64,000 nucleotides of DNA from Actinophytocola sp044466355 (GTDB taxonomy: Bacteria > Actinomycetota > Actinomycetes > Mycobacteriales > Pseudonocardiaceae): contig NZ_JBITMQ010000013.1 in assembly GCF_044466355.1 (NCBI RefSeq), forward strand, positions 62,001 through 126,000, in the 5' to 3' direction. Position numbers and translations under genes: made by a program. Positions 1 to 8,617 of this stretch are shown one piece after another (position 1 is the stretch's first letter; every line of letters begins with the position of its first letter). The notes beneath the pieces are model-generated. The model made no database searches. It worked only from the letters and a program-made list of their open reading frames with translations, and was not told where the DNA came from.

Positions 1-21
1 CCTGCTGCGCCTGGAGGTTTC

Positions 22-1314
22 ATGACTCAGGAGGGGCACAAGCCCATCCGGGTGGCGATGCTCGGGTGCGGCACCGTCGGGTCGCAGGTCATGCGGATCC
101 TGCACGAGCAGGGCGCCGACCTCGCCGCCCGCGTTGGGGCACCCGTGGAGCTCGCGGGTGTCGCGGTGCGCCGCCCCAACCGCCACCCGGACGTCCCGGC
201 GCACCTGATCACGACCGACGCCGAGGCCCTCATCTCCTCCGACGTGGACGTCGTGGTCGAGGTCGTCGGCGGCATCGACCCGGTGCGTGGCTGGCTGCTT
301 TCCGCGCTGTCCAAGGGAAAGTCGGTCGTCACCGCCAACAAGGCGCTGCTCGCCGAGCACGCGGCCGACCTGTTCGCCGCCGCCGACACCTCCGGCGCGG
401 ACCTCTACTTCGAGGCGGCCGTGGCGGGCGCGATCCCGTTGGTGCGGCCGCTGCGCGAGTCGCTCGCCGGTGACCACATCACCCGCGTGATGGGGATCGT
501 CAACGGCACCACCAACTTCATCCTGTCCGCCATGGACGCGACCGGCGCGAGCTACGCGGAGACCCTCGACGAGGCGTCCCGGCTCGGCTACGCGGAGGCG
601 GACCCGACGGCCGACGTGGACGGCTACGACGCCGCGTCCAAGGCCGCCATCCTCGCCTCGATCGCCTTCCACACCAGGGTCACCGCCGCCGACGTGTACC
701 GCGAGGGCATCTCCGCGGTCACCCCCGCCGACATCGCCGCGGCGAAAACCCTTGGCAGGACGATAAAACTGCTCGCCATCTGCGAGCGCGTGAACGGCAG
801 CGTCGCGGTGCGCGTGCACCCGGCGATGATCCCGCGCACGCACCCGCTGGCCAGCGTCGGCGGCGCGTACAACGCGGTGTTCGTCGAGGCGGAGGCGGCC
901 GGTTCGCTCATGTTCTACGGCCAGGGCGCCGGTGGCGCGCCGACCGCCAGCGCCGTGCTCGGCGACCTCGTCGCCGTGGCACGCAACAAGGTCAGCGGTG
1001 GCCGCGGCCCGGGGGAGTCGTCCTACGCCGCGCTGCCCGTCGTGCCGATCGCGCAGGTGAACACCCGCTACCACGTCAGCCTGGACGTGGCCGACCGCGC
1101 CGGTGTGCTGTCGACGGTCGCGTCGGTGTTCGCCGAACACGACGTGAGCATCGCCGCCGTGCGCCAGCAGGGCCGCGGCAGCGACGCGAGCCTGGTGATC
1201 GTCACGCACTACGCGCCGGACGAGGCGCTGCGGTCCACAGTGGACAAGGTGGCCGGCCTGCCGTCGGTGCGCGAGGTCGCCAGTGTGATGCGGGTAGAAG
1301 GAGAAGAACCGTGA
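22..1314 (+). CDS. hom: homoserine dehydrogenase
   Basis: NADP-dependent reduction of aspartate semialdehyde to homoserine, the branch point to threonine and methionine. The 430-residue protein opens with a Rossmann motif (GCGTVGSQV, about residues 15-23). It carries the catalytic-domain stretches VTANKALLAEH and GIVNGTTNFIL, and ends with an ACT regulatory domain (from about residue 350, YHVSLDVADRAGVLS) typical of threonine-feedback-sensitive enzymes. The ATG lies just after a GGAGG at 13-17. Its last bases overlap the thrC start by 4 nt, so it is the first visible gene of a hom-thrC-thrB operon. Length and domain order are normal for actinobacteria. Confidence 0.97.
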   Translation: MTQEGHKPIRVAMLGCGTVGSQVMRILHEQGADLAARVGAPVELAGVAVRRPNRHPDVPAHLITTDAEALISSDVDVVVEVVGGIDPVRGWLLSALSKGKSVVTANKALLAEHAADLFAAADTSGADLYFEAAVAGAIPLVRPLRESLAGDHITRVMGIVNGTTNFILSAMDATGASYAETLDEASRLGYAEADPTADVDGYDAASKAAILASIAFHTRVTAADVYREGISAVTPADIAAAKTLGRTIKLLAICERVNGSVAVRVHPAMIPRTHPLASVGGAYNAVFVEAEAAGSLMFYGQGAGGAPTASAVLGDLVAVARNKVSGGRGPGESSYAALPVVPIAQVNTRYHVSLDVADRAGVLSTVASVFAEHDVSIAAVRQQGRGSDASLVIVTHYAPDEALRSTVDKVAGLPSVREVASVMRVEGEEP

Positions 1315-2393
1315 CACCGCAAGCGAGTCTTGGCGTGCGCCCGGCGTGGCCGGGCGTCATCGCGGCCTACGCCGACCGGATCGAGCTGCCCGAGGGCGCC
1401 AAGCCGGTGACCCTGCAGGAGGGCGGCACGCCGCTCGTCGAGGCGCCGCACCTGTCGGAGCTGACCGGCAGCCAGATCCACCTGAAGGTCGAGGGCGCGA
1501 ACCCGACGGGCTCGTTCAAGGACCGCGGCATGACCGTCGCGATGACCTACGCGCTCGCGTCCGGCGTGGCGGGCGTGATCTGCGCGTCGACCGGCAACAC
1601 GTCCGCGTCCGCCGCCGCCTACGCCGCCCGCGCAGGCCTGACCTGCGCCGTTCTCGTGCCGCGCGGCAAGATCGCGAAGGGCAAGCTCGCGCAGGCCGTC
1701 GTGTACGGGGCCCGCATCCTGCAGATCGACGGCAACTTCGACGACTGCCTCGAACTGGCCCGCAAGACCGCCGTCGAGTACCCGATCGAGCTGGTCAACT
1801 CGGTCAACCCGGTGCGGCTGGTCGGCCAGCAGTCCGCCGCGTGGGAGATCTGCGACACGCTCGGCCGTGCCCCCGACATCCACTGCCTGCCCGTCGGCAA
1901 CGCGGGCAACATCACCGCGTACTGGAGCGGCTACCGCGCGTACGCCCGGGACGGTGTCGTCGGCTCGCTGCCCAGGATGTTCGGGTTCCAGGCCGCGGGC
2001 GCCGCACCGCTCGTGTCCGGCAAGCCGGTCAAGGACCCCGACACCATCGCGACCGCGATCCGCGTCGGCAACCCCGCGTCGTGGACCGGTGCGATCAACG
2101 CCCGTGACGAGTCGGACGGCCTCATCGACGCCGTCACCGACGAGCAGATCCTCGCCGCGTACCACCTGCTCGCCCGCAGGGAGGGCGTGTTCGTGGAACC
2201 CGCGTCGGCTGCCAGCGTCGCCGGTCTGCTGGCCGCCGCCGAGGACGGCCGCCTGCCCAAGGGCTCGCTCGTGACCTGCACCGTCACCGGCCACGGCCTG
2301 AAGGACCCGGACACGGTGCTCGCCGAGATGGCGCCGGTGGAACCGATTCCGGTGGAGCCGCACGCGGTCGCCGCGGCCCTCGAACTGGCATGA
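1311..2393 (+). CDS. thrC: threonine synthase
   Basis: PLP enzyme converting O-phosphohomoserine to threonine in the cytoplasm. At 360 residues it is the short actinobacterial class. The PLP-lysine region GSFKDRGM lies near residue 67, followed by CASTGNTSASAAAYAARAG, the phosphate-binding SxGNTS-type loop. Near the C-terminus it has a glycine-rich TCTVTGHGLKDPD motif. The GTG start overlaps the hom stop (GTGA), and its own stop overlaps the thrB ATG, giving tight translational coupling through the pathway. Confidence 0.97.
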   Translation: MTPQASLGVRPAWPGVIAAYADRIELPEGAKPVTLQEGGTPLVEAPHLSELTGSQIHLKVEGANPTGSFKDRGMTVAMTYALASGVAGVICASTGNTSASAAAYAARAGLTCAVLVPRGKIAKGKLAQAVVYGARILQIDGNFDDCLELARKTAVEYPIELVNSVNPVRLVGQQSAAWEICDTLGRAPDIHCLPVGNAGNITAYWSGYRAYARDGVVGSLPRMFGFQAAGAAPLVSGKPVKDPDTIATAIRVGNPASWTGAINARDESDGLIDAVTDEQILAAYHLLARREGVFVEPASAASVAGLLAAAEDGRLPKGSLVTCTVTGHGLKDPDTVLAEMAPVEPIPVEPHAVAAALELA

Positions 2394-3289
2394 ACACTTC
2401 TGTCCGGGTCCGCGTGCCCGCCTCCACGGCCAACCTGGGGGCCGGGTTCGACGCGCTCGGCATGGCGCTCGGCCTGTACGACACCGTCGTGGTCACCGTG
2501 ACCGGCGACGAAACCAGGGTCGAGGTGACCGGCGAGGGCGCCGGTGGCGTGCCCACCGACGAGAAACACCTGGTCGTGCGTGCGCTGCGCGCGGGCGCCG
2601 ACGCGCTCGGCCTCCCGCTACCCGGCGTGTTCCTCCGGTGTCACAACGCGATCCCGCACGCCCGTGGCCTGGGTTCGTCGGCCGCCGCGATCGTCGCGGG
2701 CGTCGCCGCCTCGTACGCGCTGGCCGGGAAGGACCTGGACGAACACGCGCTGCAGGTCGCCGCCGAGTTCGAGGGGCACGCCGACAACGCGGCCGCCTCC
2801 CTCTACGGCGGGCTGGTGCTGGCCTGGTCGGAAGGTCCCCGGTTCCGCGCCGTGCGGCTCGAACCGCACTCGGCGCTCGCTCCGGTCGTGCTCGTCCCGG
2901 ACGCCGAGTCCGCGACGTCTGTCACGCGTGGATTGCTTCCCGGCAACGTTCCGCACACCGACGCCGCGTTCACCGCGGGCCGGTGCGCGCTCGCGGTGCA
3001 CGCACTGACCGTCGAACCCGGGTTGCTACTGCCCGCCACAGAGGACCGGCTGCACCAGGACTACCGCGAGCCCGCGTGGCCGGAAACCATGCGAATGGTT
3101 CGTGAACTTCGCGGGAACGGTGTCCCCGCAACGGTTTCCGGCGCGGGACCGACCGTGTTCGCGTTGCCGCCCGGCGGGACGCTGCCGTCCGGAGTCGACA
3201 CGACCGGGTTCGCCGTGCGGGCGCTCCCGGTGGACCGGACGGGCGTCGTCGTCGAGCCCGCTGGGCTGAATGGAACAAACAGCAGGTAG
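2390..3289 (+). CDS. thrB: homoserine kinase (GHMP family)
   Basis: ATP-dependent phosphorylation of homoserine, supplying the ThrC substrate. The 299-residue protein has the GHMP signature PHARGLGSSAAAIVAG (about residues 89-104). The N-terminal VRVPASTANLGAGFDALG is typical of the family, and SGAGPTVFAL sits near residue 250. The ATG overlaps the thrC stop by 4 nt. It is the last gene of the threonine operon. The next gene (rho) has its own promoter in the 333-nt gap. Confidence 0.97.
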   Translation: MNTSVRVRVPASTANLGAGFDALGMALGLYDTVVVTVTGDETRVEVTGEGAGGVPTDEKHLVVRALRAGADALGLPLPGVFLRCHNAIPHARGLGSSAAAIVAGVAASYALAGKDLDEHALQVAAEFEGHADNAAASLYGGLVLAWSEGPRFRAVRLEPHSALAPVVLVPDAESATSVTRGLLPGNVPHTDAAFTAGRCALAVHALTVEPGLLLPATEDRLHQDYREPAWPETMRMVRELRGNGVPATVSGAGPTVFALPPGGTLPSGVDTTGFAVRALPVDRTGVVVEPAGLNGTNSR

Positions 3290-3622
3290 TCGACGTTGTA
3301 GGGTTGTGCCACGCCGGTTGGCCCCGGTTGTTGCACGCCTGCGGGTGTGCGTCTACCCTCAGGGGCGTTCAGTCACCGCGCGTACGGGCGCCCGGTGTCG
3401 TTCCCGGGGATTTTCTTTCCTCGGGTCGCATCTTCCGTTCAGTCGGCGACTCGGCCCACTTCCCGGCCGGAGTCGACGTTGGCGGATACCGAAAGCCGTG
3501 GTGACCGACTAACGCTCCGCGTTGGCGAGGCCGCGGAGCACGCCGTCTCGGTTGGAGATTCGGCGGTCCGCTGGTTCACGGGTCCACCTCAGGAGGCGGG
3601 GACCTGGTCAGGAAGGACATGA
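3290..3622 (+). other. long thrB-rho intergenic region / rho 5' leader
   Basis: This 333-nt stretch without a convincing gene lies between thrB and rho. The first part holds the predicted promoter. The remainder would be a long 5' untranslated leader ending in a Shine-Dalgarno-like AGGAAGG at 3610-3616. An ATG at 3619 is out of frame and reaches a stop after five codons (overlapping the rho GTG). Short open frames here show no coding character. rho genes in other bacteria are often autoregulated through their leaders, so the length is suggestive, but no specific structure was established. Confidence 0.5.
3331..3359 (+). promoter_or_regulatory. predicted housekeeping promoter for rho
   Basis: TTGCAC at 3331-3336 and TACCCT at 3354-3359 are separated by exactly 17 bp. 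This matches the actinobacterial principal-sigma pattern (TTGACA-like / TAnnnT). It predicts a start near 3366, which would give rho an untranslated leader of roughly 255 nt. Inference from motif only. Confidence 0.5.
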
Positions 3623-5602
3623 GTGAGCAACACTGATCTGCTGGGCAGCGAGACTGCCAACGGCACGGTCGACACCGCTGCCGGTGCGGCCGAGACAACC
3701 ACGCGTACCAGCGCGAACGGGGGAACGAAGCGTCGCGCCGGTCTCACCGGCATGGTCCTCGCGGAGCTGCGGGAGCTCGCGGGCCAGCTCGGCATCACGG
3801 GCACCGCGGGCATGCGCAAGGGTGACCTCATCGCGGCCATCAAGGAGCGCCAGTCCGGCGGCTCGGGCAAGGCGGCCGCGGACTCGAAGGCGGCCTCCGA
3901 CACGCTGCCGCTCGGCATCGACGAGAAGGCGCCGGCCGCGGAGAAGCCCGAGAAGTCCGAGAAGCCCGCGAAGCCCGAGGTCAAGACCGAGTCGGAGCCG
4001 AAGGCCGAGCAGCCCGAGGCCGAGGAGGGCGGACGCCGCGAGGGCAACCGCCGTCGCCGCTCGACCCGTTCCGCCGGTGCGCCGGAGGGCGAGAAGCGCG
4101 AGGACCGCGGCGACAACCGTGGCGACCAGCGCGGTTCGGGTGACGAGAAGCCCGCCGAGAAGCAGGGCGACAAGCGCGAGGACCGCGGCGGCCGCGGCAA
4201 CGACCGGGGCGACCGTGGTGACCGGGGTGGCCGTAACCAGGACAACCGCGGTGACCGTGGTGACCGGGGCGACCGGGGTGGGCGTAACCAGGACAACCGC
4301 GGCGACAACCGTGGTGACCAGCGCCAGAACCGCGACAACGGCCCGGACGACGACGATGACGAGGACGGCGGCCGCAGGCGCGGTCGGCGGTTCCGCGACC
4401 GTCGCCGCCGCGGCAGCGGTGGTGGCCGCGGCGACAGCCCCGACACCGAGGTGCGCGAGGACGACGTCCTGCTGCCGGTCGCCGGTGTGCTCGACGTGCT
4501 GGAGAACTACGCGTTCGTGCGTACCTCCGGCTACCTCGCGGGCCCGAACGACGTGTACGTGTCGCTGTCGCTGGTCCGCAAGTACGGGCTGCGCCGCGGT
4601 GACGCGATCACCGGCATGGTGCGCCAGCCGCGTGAGGGCGAGCAGCAGCGGCAGAAGTTCAACCCGCTGGTGCGCGTCGAGACGATCAACGGGCTGGACC
4701 CGGACCAGGCCAAGCACCGCCCCGAGTTCACGAAGCTGACGCCGCTGTACCCGAACGAGCGGCTGCGCCTCGAGACCGAGTCGCACGTGCTGACCACCCG
4801 CGTCATCGACCTGGTGATGCCGGTCGGCAAGGGCCAGCGCGCGCTGATCGTGTCGCCGCCGAAGGCAGGCAAGACGTCCGTGCTGCAGGCGATCGCGAAC
4901 GCGATCACCACGAACAACCCCGAGTGCTACCTGATGGTCGTGCTCGTGGACGAGCGGCCGGAAGAGGTCACCGACATGCAGCGGTCGGTGAAGGGCGAGG
5001 TCATCGCCTCGACCTTCGACCGCCCGCCGTCGGACCACACGACGGTCGCGGAGCTGTCGATCGAGCGGGCGAAGCGCCTGGTCGAGATGGGCCACGACGT
5101 GGTCGTGCTGCTCGACTCGATCACCCGCCTCGGCCGTGCGTACAACCTGGCCGCCCCGGCGTCCGGGCGCATCCTGTCCGGTGGTGTCGACTCGACGGCG
5201 CTGTACCCGCCGAAGCGCTTCCTCGGCGCCGCGCGGAACATCGAAGACGGTGGCTCGCTGACCATCTTCGCGACCGCGCTGGTCGAGACCGGCTCCGCCG
5301 GTGACACCGTGATCTTCGAGGAGTTCAAGGGCACCGGCAACGCCGAGCTGGTCCTGGACCGCAAGATCGCCGACAAGCGCACGTTCCCGGCGGTCAACGT
5401 CGACGCGTCCTCCACTCGTAAGGAAGAGCTGCTGCTCTCGCCGGACGAGCTGGCCGTCACCGTGAAGCTGCGCCGTGTGCTGCACGCGCTGGACAACCAG
5501 CAGGCCATCGACCTGCTGCTGACCCAGCTCCGCAAGACCCGCACCAACATCGAGTTCCTGATGCAGGTGGCGAAGAACACACCGTCCGTCAACGACGACT
5601 AG
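3623..5602 (+). CDS. rho: transcription termination factor Rho
   Basis: Hexameric RNA-dependent ATPase/helicase that ends transcription. At 659 residues it is much longer than the E. coli protein (419). The N-terminal helical Rho_N domain (about 40-75) is followed by a long Arg/Gly/Asp/Asn-rich insertion (about 120-275) containing repeated GDRGDRGG and RNQDNRGD blocks, typical of actinobacterial Rho. Then come the RNA-binding S1-like domain and the ATPase with Walker A SPPKAGKTS (near residue 412) and the QRSVKGEV and LDSITRLGRAYN motifs. GTG start with an upstream AGGAAGG. The insertion is likely disordered and RNA-binding. Confidence 0.98.
   Translation: MSNTDLLGSETANGTVDTAAGAAETTTRTSANGGTKRRAGLTGMVLAELRELAGQLGITGTAGMRKGDLIAAIKERQSGGSGKAAADSKAASDTLPLGIDEKAPAAEKPEKSEKPAKPEVKTESEPKAEQPEAEEGGRREGNRRRRSTRSAGAPEGEKREDRGDNRGDQRGSGDEKPAEKQGDKREDRGGRGNDRGDRGDRGGRNQDNRGDRGDRGDRGGRNQDNRGDNRGDQRQNRDNGPDDDDDEDGGRRRGRRFRDRRRRGSGGGRGDSPDTEVREDDVLLPVAGVLDVLENYAFVRTSGYLAGPNDVYVSLSLVRKYGLRRGDAITGMVRQPREGEQQRQKFNPLVRVETINGLDPDQAKHRPEFTKLTPLYPNERLRLETESHVLTTRVIDLVMPVGKGQRALIVSPPKAGKTSVLQAIANAITTNNPECYLMVVLVDERPEEVTDMQRSVKGEVIASTFDRPPSDHTTVAELSIERAKRLVEMGHDVVVLLDSITRLGRAYNLAAPASGRILSGGVDSTALYPPKRFLGAARNIEDGGSLTIFATALVETGSAGDTVIFEEFKGTGNAELVLDRKIADKRTFPAVNVDASSTRKEELLLSPDELAVTVKLRRVLHALDNQQAIDLLLTQLRKTRTNIEFLMQVAKNTPSVNDD
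4220..4306 (+). repeat. 36-bp in-frame direct repeat inside rho
   Basis: Two near-identical 36-bp copies (4220-4255 and 4271-4306; starts 51 bp or 17 codons apart) encode the Arg/Gly/Asn-rich repeat of the Rho insertion. They differ at two positions, one of which is silent. Such repeats can expand or contract by slippage without breaking the frame. Confidence 0.8.
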
Positions 5603-5612
5603 TCGCCGGAAT

Positions 5613-5652
5613 ATGTCCTGGCAGGGGCGTGTTGAACCCCCTGCCAGGACAT
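5613..5652 (+). terminator. strong hairpin after rho
   Basis: A 15-bp perfect stem (arms 5613-5627 and 5638-5652, left arm ATGTCCTGGCAGGGG) with a 10-nt loop starts 10 nt after the rho stop. There is no T-run, as is usual for actinobacterial hairpin terminators. It separates rho from rpmE. It could instead be a processing or stability element. Confidence 0.7.
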
Positions 5653-5738
5653 CTGGCAAACTGTTGGGTCGAGTCCGGCTCCGGTTCACCCCAGACGTTG
5701 TTTCGGGACCCGGCGGCCACCGAGAAAGGGCAAGATCT

Positions 5739-5960
5739 GTGAAGACCGGTATCCACCCCGAGTACGTCACCACCGAGGTCACCTGCGGTTGTGGGAACAC
5801 GTTCACCACCCGCAGCACCAAGAAGTCGGGCAGCATCCACGTGGAAGTCTGCTCGAACTGCCACCCGTTCTACACGGGCAAGCAGAAGATCCTCGACACC
5901 GGCGGCCGGGTCGCGCGCTTCGAGGCCCGCTACGGCAAGCGGGAGAAGAAGGCCAAGTAG
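5739..5960 (+). CDS. rpmE: 50S ribosomal protein L31 (zinc-binding type)
   Basis: Large-subunit ribosomal protein of 73 residues. It contains four cysteines in the zinc-ribbon arrangement (Cys16, Cys18, Cys38, Cys41; TCGCG and CSNCHPFYTGKQK), so it is the C+ (zinc-containing) paralogue that zinc starvation normally replaces. The GTG at 5739 is chosen because it gives the canonical MKTGIHPEY start. The frame is open further upstream, but only through the rho terminator. Flanked by hairpins on both sides, so probably a single-gene transcript. Confidence 0.96.
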   Translation: MKTGIHPEYVTTEVTCGCGNTFTTRSTKKSGSIHVEVCSNCHPFYTGKQKILDTGGRVARFEARYGKREKKAK

Positions 5961-5969
5961 CTTCGGATT

Positions 5970-6002
5970 CGGCGTCCACCCGTCCCGGGTGGACGCCGTT
6001 TT
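5970..6002 (+). terminator. intrinsic terminator after rpmE
   Basis: 12-bp perfect stem (CGGCGTCCACCC at 5970-5981, complement at 5987-5998) with a 5-nt loop. A run of four T follows directly at 5999-6002. It begins 10 nt after the rpmE stop and is the clearest Rho-independent terminator of the window. Confidence 0.85.
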
Positions 6003-6029
6003 CGTGTCTACGTCACGAGAGGGACCACT

Positions 6030-7106
6030 GTGGACGCGTCATCGCTCGGTGAGCTGCTCGGCGAGTACGAGGAGCTGGAGCGCTCGCTCGCCGACCCCGC
6101 CGTGCACGGCGACCAGGCCCGTGCCCGCAAGCTGGGCCGCCGCTACGCCGAGCTGACCCCGATCGTCCGCACCCTGCGCGAGCTGGAACGCGCCCGCGAC
6201 GACCTCGCCACGGCGCAGGAGCTGTCCGAGGACCCGGCGTTCGCCGAGGAGGCCGCGTCCCTCGCGGAGAAGGTGCCCGCGCTGGAGGACAAGCTCACCG
6301 AGCTGCTGCTGCCCCGCGACCCGCACGACGGCGACGACCTCATCATGGAGATCAAGTCCGGTGAGGGCGGCGACGAGTCGGCGCTGTTCGCCGGTGACCT
6401 GCTGCGCATGTACCTGCGGTACGCGGAGAAGCACGGCTGGTCCACCGAGGTGCTCGACGGCACCGAGACCGAGCTGGGCGGGTACAAGGACGCGACCGTC
6501 ACCATCCGCTCCAAGACCCCGGTCGCCGAGGGTGTGTGGTCCCGCCTGAAGTTCGAGGGCGGTGTGCACCGCGTGCAGCGCGTCCCCGCCACCGAGTCGC
6601 AGGGCCGCATCCACACCTCCGCAGCCGGTGTGCTCGTCTACCCGGACGTTCAGGACGCCGCCGAGGACGTGGAGATCCCGGAGAAGGACCTGCGCGTCGA
6701 CGTGTTCCGGTCGTCCGGCAAGGGCGGCCAGAGCGTCAACACCACCGACTCGGCCGTGCGCATCACGCACCTGCCGACCGGCATCGTGGTGTCCTGCCAG
6801 AACGAGCGCAGTCAGTTGCAGAACAAGACGCGCGCCATGCAGGTGCTGAAGGCCCGCCTGGCCGCGGCCGCCGAGGAGGAGGCCCAGAAGCAGGCGTCGG
6901 CCGCGCGCGCGAGCCAGGTGCGCACCGTCGACCGCTCCGAGCGCGTCCGCACCTACAACTTCCCGGAGAACCGCATCTCCGACCACCGCGTGAACTACAA
7001 GGCCTACAACCTGGACCAGGTGCTGAACGGCGACCTCGACGGCGTGCTCGACGCGCTGGCCACCGCCGACCGGGACGAACGACTCGCCGCGCACCAGTCG
7101 GCGTGA
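6030..7106 (+). CDS. prfA: peptide chain release factor 1
   Basis: Recognises UAA/UAG and triggers peptide release on the ribosome. The 358-residue protein has the RF1 anticodon tripeptide PAT inside RVPATESQGRIHTSA, which separates it from RF2 (SPF). The universal GGQ motif is at residues 232-234 (SSGKGGQSVNTTDSAVR). GTG start. The next gene, prmC, encodes the methylase of the GGQ glutamine and starts 13 nt later, the standard pairing. Confidence 0.98.
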   Translation: MDASSLGELLGEYEELERSLADPAVHGDQARARKLGRRYAELTPIVRTLRELERARDDLATAQELSEDPAFAEEAASLAEKVPALEDKLTELLLPRDPHDGDDLIMEIKSGEGGDESALFAGDLLRMYLRYAEKHGWSTEVLDGTETELGGYKDATVTIRSKTPVAEGVWSRLKFEGGVHRVQRVPATESQGRIHTSAAGVLVYPDVQDAAEDVEIPEKDLRVDVFRSSGKGGQSVNTTDSAVRITHLPTGIVVSCQNERSQLQNKTRAMQVLKARLAAAAEEEAQKQASAARASQVRTVDRSERVRTYNFPENRISDHRVNYKAYNLDQVLNGDLDGVLDALATADRDERLAAHQSA

Positions 7107-7119
7107 CAGGCTCACGCCC

Positions 7120-7968
7120 GTGAGCAGACAGCCGTTGCGCCTCGCGATCATGGCGGCCGAGCGCATCCTCGCCGACGCCGGCGTGGCGTCCCCACGTGCG
7201 GACGCGGAGCTGATCGCGGCCCACGTCCTCGACGTGCCGCGCGGGAAGCTGATGCTGACGCCGCTGGTCGACCGGCAGGTCGTCGACGCCATCGGCCAGC
7301 TCGTGCACCAGCGCGCGAAACGCGTCCCGCTGCAGCACCTGCTGGGCTGGGCGGCGATGGGCGCGGTGACCCTGGAGGTCGGGCCGGGCGTGTTCGTGCC
7401 GCGGCCGGAGACCGAGCTGCTACTGGAGTGGGGGCTCGGGTTCATCGCCGACCGCCAGAACCCGGTCGTGGTGGACCTGTGCACGGGCAGTGGGGCGCTC
7501 GCCCTGGCCCTCGCCGCGGAACGACCGGACGCGGAGGTCCACGCGGTCGAGGCGGACCACACGGCGCTCGCGTGGGCCCGTCGCAACATGGCGGACAGCA
7601 AGGTCCGCCTGCACGCGGGCGACGTGACGGACCCGGACCTGTTCACCGAGTTCGACGCAGGCGTCGACCTGGTCCTGTGCAACCCGCCCTACGTGCCGAT
7701 CGGCACCGTCGTGCCGCCTGAGGTGGGGGAGCACGACCCGTTCAAGGCGGTGTTCGCGGGCAGCGACGGCCTCACCGTGATCCGGCACGTGGTCAACCTG
7801 GCCGCCAGGCTGCTGAAACCGGGCGGCGCCGTCGCCATCGAGCACGACGACACACAGCGTGAGTCCGTGCCAGAACTGCTGGCGACCAGGAAGGTCCTGA
7901 CGTCGGTCACCGACCACGACGACCTGGCCGGGCGACCGCGTTTCGCGACCGCGGTCAGGCGGTCCTGA
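7120..7968 (+). CDS. prmC: peptide chain release factor N5-glutamine methyltransferase
   Basis: SAM-dependent methyltransferase that modifies the Gln of the GGQ motif in release factors. The 282-residue protein has an N-terminal helical substrate-binding domain. The class I methyltransferase fold shows the SAM loop DLCTGSGALALALA (about residues 119-132) and the catalytic NPPY motif (CNPPYVPIG, near residue 190). GTG start 13 nt after prfA, so very likely cotranscribed with its substrate gene. Its stop almost touches the convergent tsaC stop (1 nt apart). Confidence 0.96.
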   Translation: MSRQPLRLAIMAAERILADAGVASPRADAELIAAHVLDVPRGKLMLTPLVDRQVVDAIGQLVHQRAKRVPLQHLLGWAAMGAVTLEVGPGVFVPRPETELLLEWGLGFIADRQNPVVVDLCTGSGALALALAAERPDAEVHAVEADHTALAWARRNMADSKVRLHAGDVTDPDLFTEFDAGVDLVLCNPPYVPIGTVVPPEVGEHDPFKAVFAGSDGLTVIRHVVNLAARLLKPGGAVAIEHDDTQRESVPELLATRKVLTSVTDHDDLAGRPRFATAVRRS

Positions 7969-7969
7969 C

Positions 7970-8602
7970 CTAGGACCCCAGCGCCTCGAAGATCGCTGCT
8001 GTCGACACCGCGCCCTCGCGCAGCACGAGCGGCTCGTCTCCGGAGAGGTCCACGATCGTCGACGGCACCGGGTCGCCGGACGGACCGCCGTCGAGGTAGA
8101 CGGCGACCGACTCGCCCAGCTGCGTCCTCGCGTCGTCGGCGGTCGCCGCGGGCGGCTTCCCGGACACGTTCGCGCTGGACACGGCCATCGGACCGACCTC
8201 GCGCAGCAGCTCGATCGCCACCGGGTGCAGCGGCATCCGCAGCATCACGGTCCCGCTGGTGTTCCCGAGGTCCCACGACAGCGACGGCGCGTGCGGCAGG
8301 ACGATCGACACGTCACCGGGCCAGAACGCCTCGACGAGCAGTCGGGCGGAGCGGGGGACCGACAGCACCAGCCCGTCGATCGTCGACCAGGAGCCGACGA
8401 GCACCCCGACCGGCATGTCCGGGCCGCGGTTCTTCGCGGCGAGCAGCGCCCGCACGGCGGTGGACGAGAACGCGTCCGCGCCGATGCCGTACACCGTGTC
8501 GGTGGGGATCACCACGAGCCGCCCGGCACGCGCGGCGCTGGCCGCGGCGGCGAGCCCGTCGGTGCGGTCCGGTTGCCGCGCGCAGTCGTAGACGACACTC
8601 AC
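7970..8602 (-). CDS. tsaC: L-threonylcarbamoyladenylate synthase (TsaC/YrdC family)
   Basis: Makes threonylcarbamoyl-AMP from threonine, bicarbonate and ATP for the tRNA t6A modification at position 37. At 210 residues it is a single YrdC domain without the extra Sua5 C-terminal domain. Recognisable segments are GRLVVIPTDTVYGIGADAF near residue 30, the KNRGPDMPVGVLV region, and SSANVSGKPPA near residue 140. GTG start. A TAGAGT hexamer eight bases upstream would fit a leaderless or near-leaderless transcript. The YrdC gene next to prmC is conserved in actinobacteria. Confidence 0.93.
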   Translation of the reverse strand: MSVVYDCARQPDRTDGLAAAASAARAGRLVVIPTDTVYGIGADAFSSTAVRALLAAKNRGPDMPVGVLVGSWSTIDGLVLSVPRSARLLVEAFWPGDVSIVLPHAPSLSWDLGNTSGTVMLRMPLHPVAIELLREVGPMAVSSANVSGKPPAATADDARTQLGESVAVYLDGGPSGDPVPSTIVDLSGDEPLVLREGAVSTAAIFEALGS

Positions 8603-8617
8603 AATTGGGAACTCTAG

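Noticed and set aside
5613..5738. N-terminal extension of L31 to 115 residues
   Set aside because: It would translate through the rho terminator hairpin; the GTG at 5739 gives the conserved MKTGIHPEY start.
3608..5836. 742-codon minus-strand frame across rho
   Set aside because: Antisense to rho with a composition of mirrored codons and no recognisable domain.
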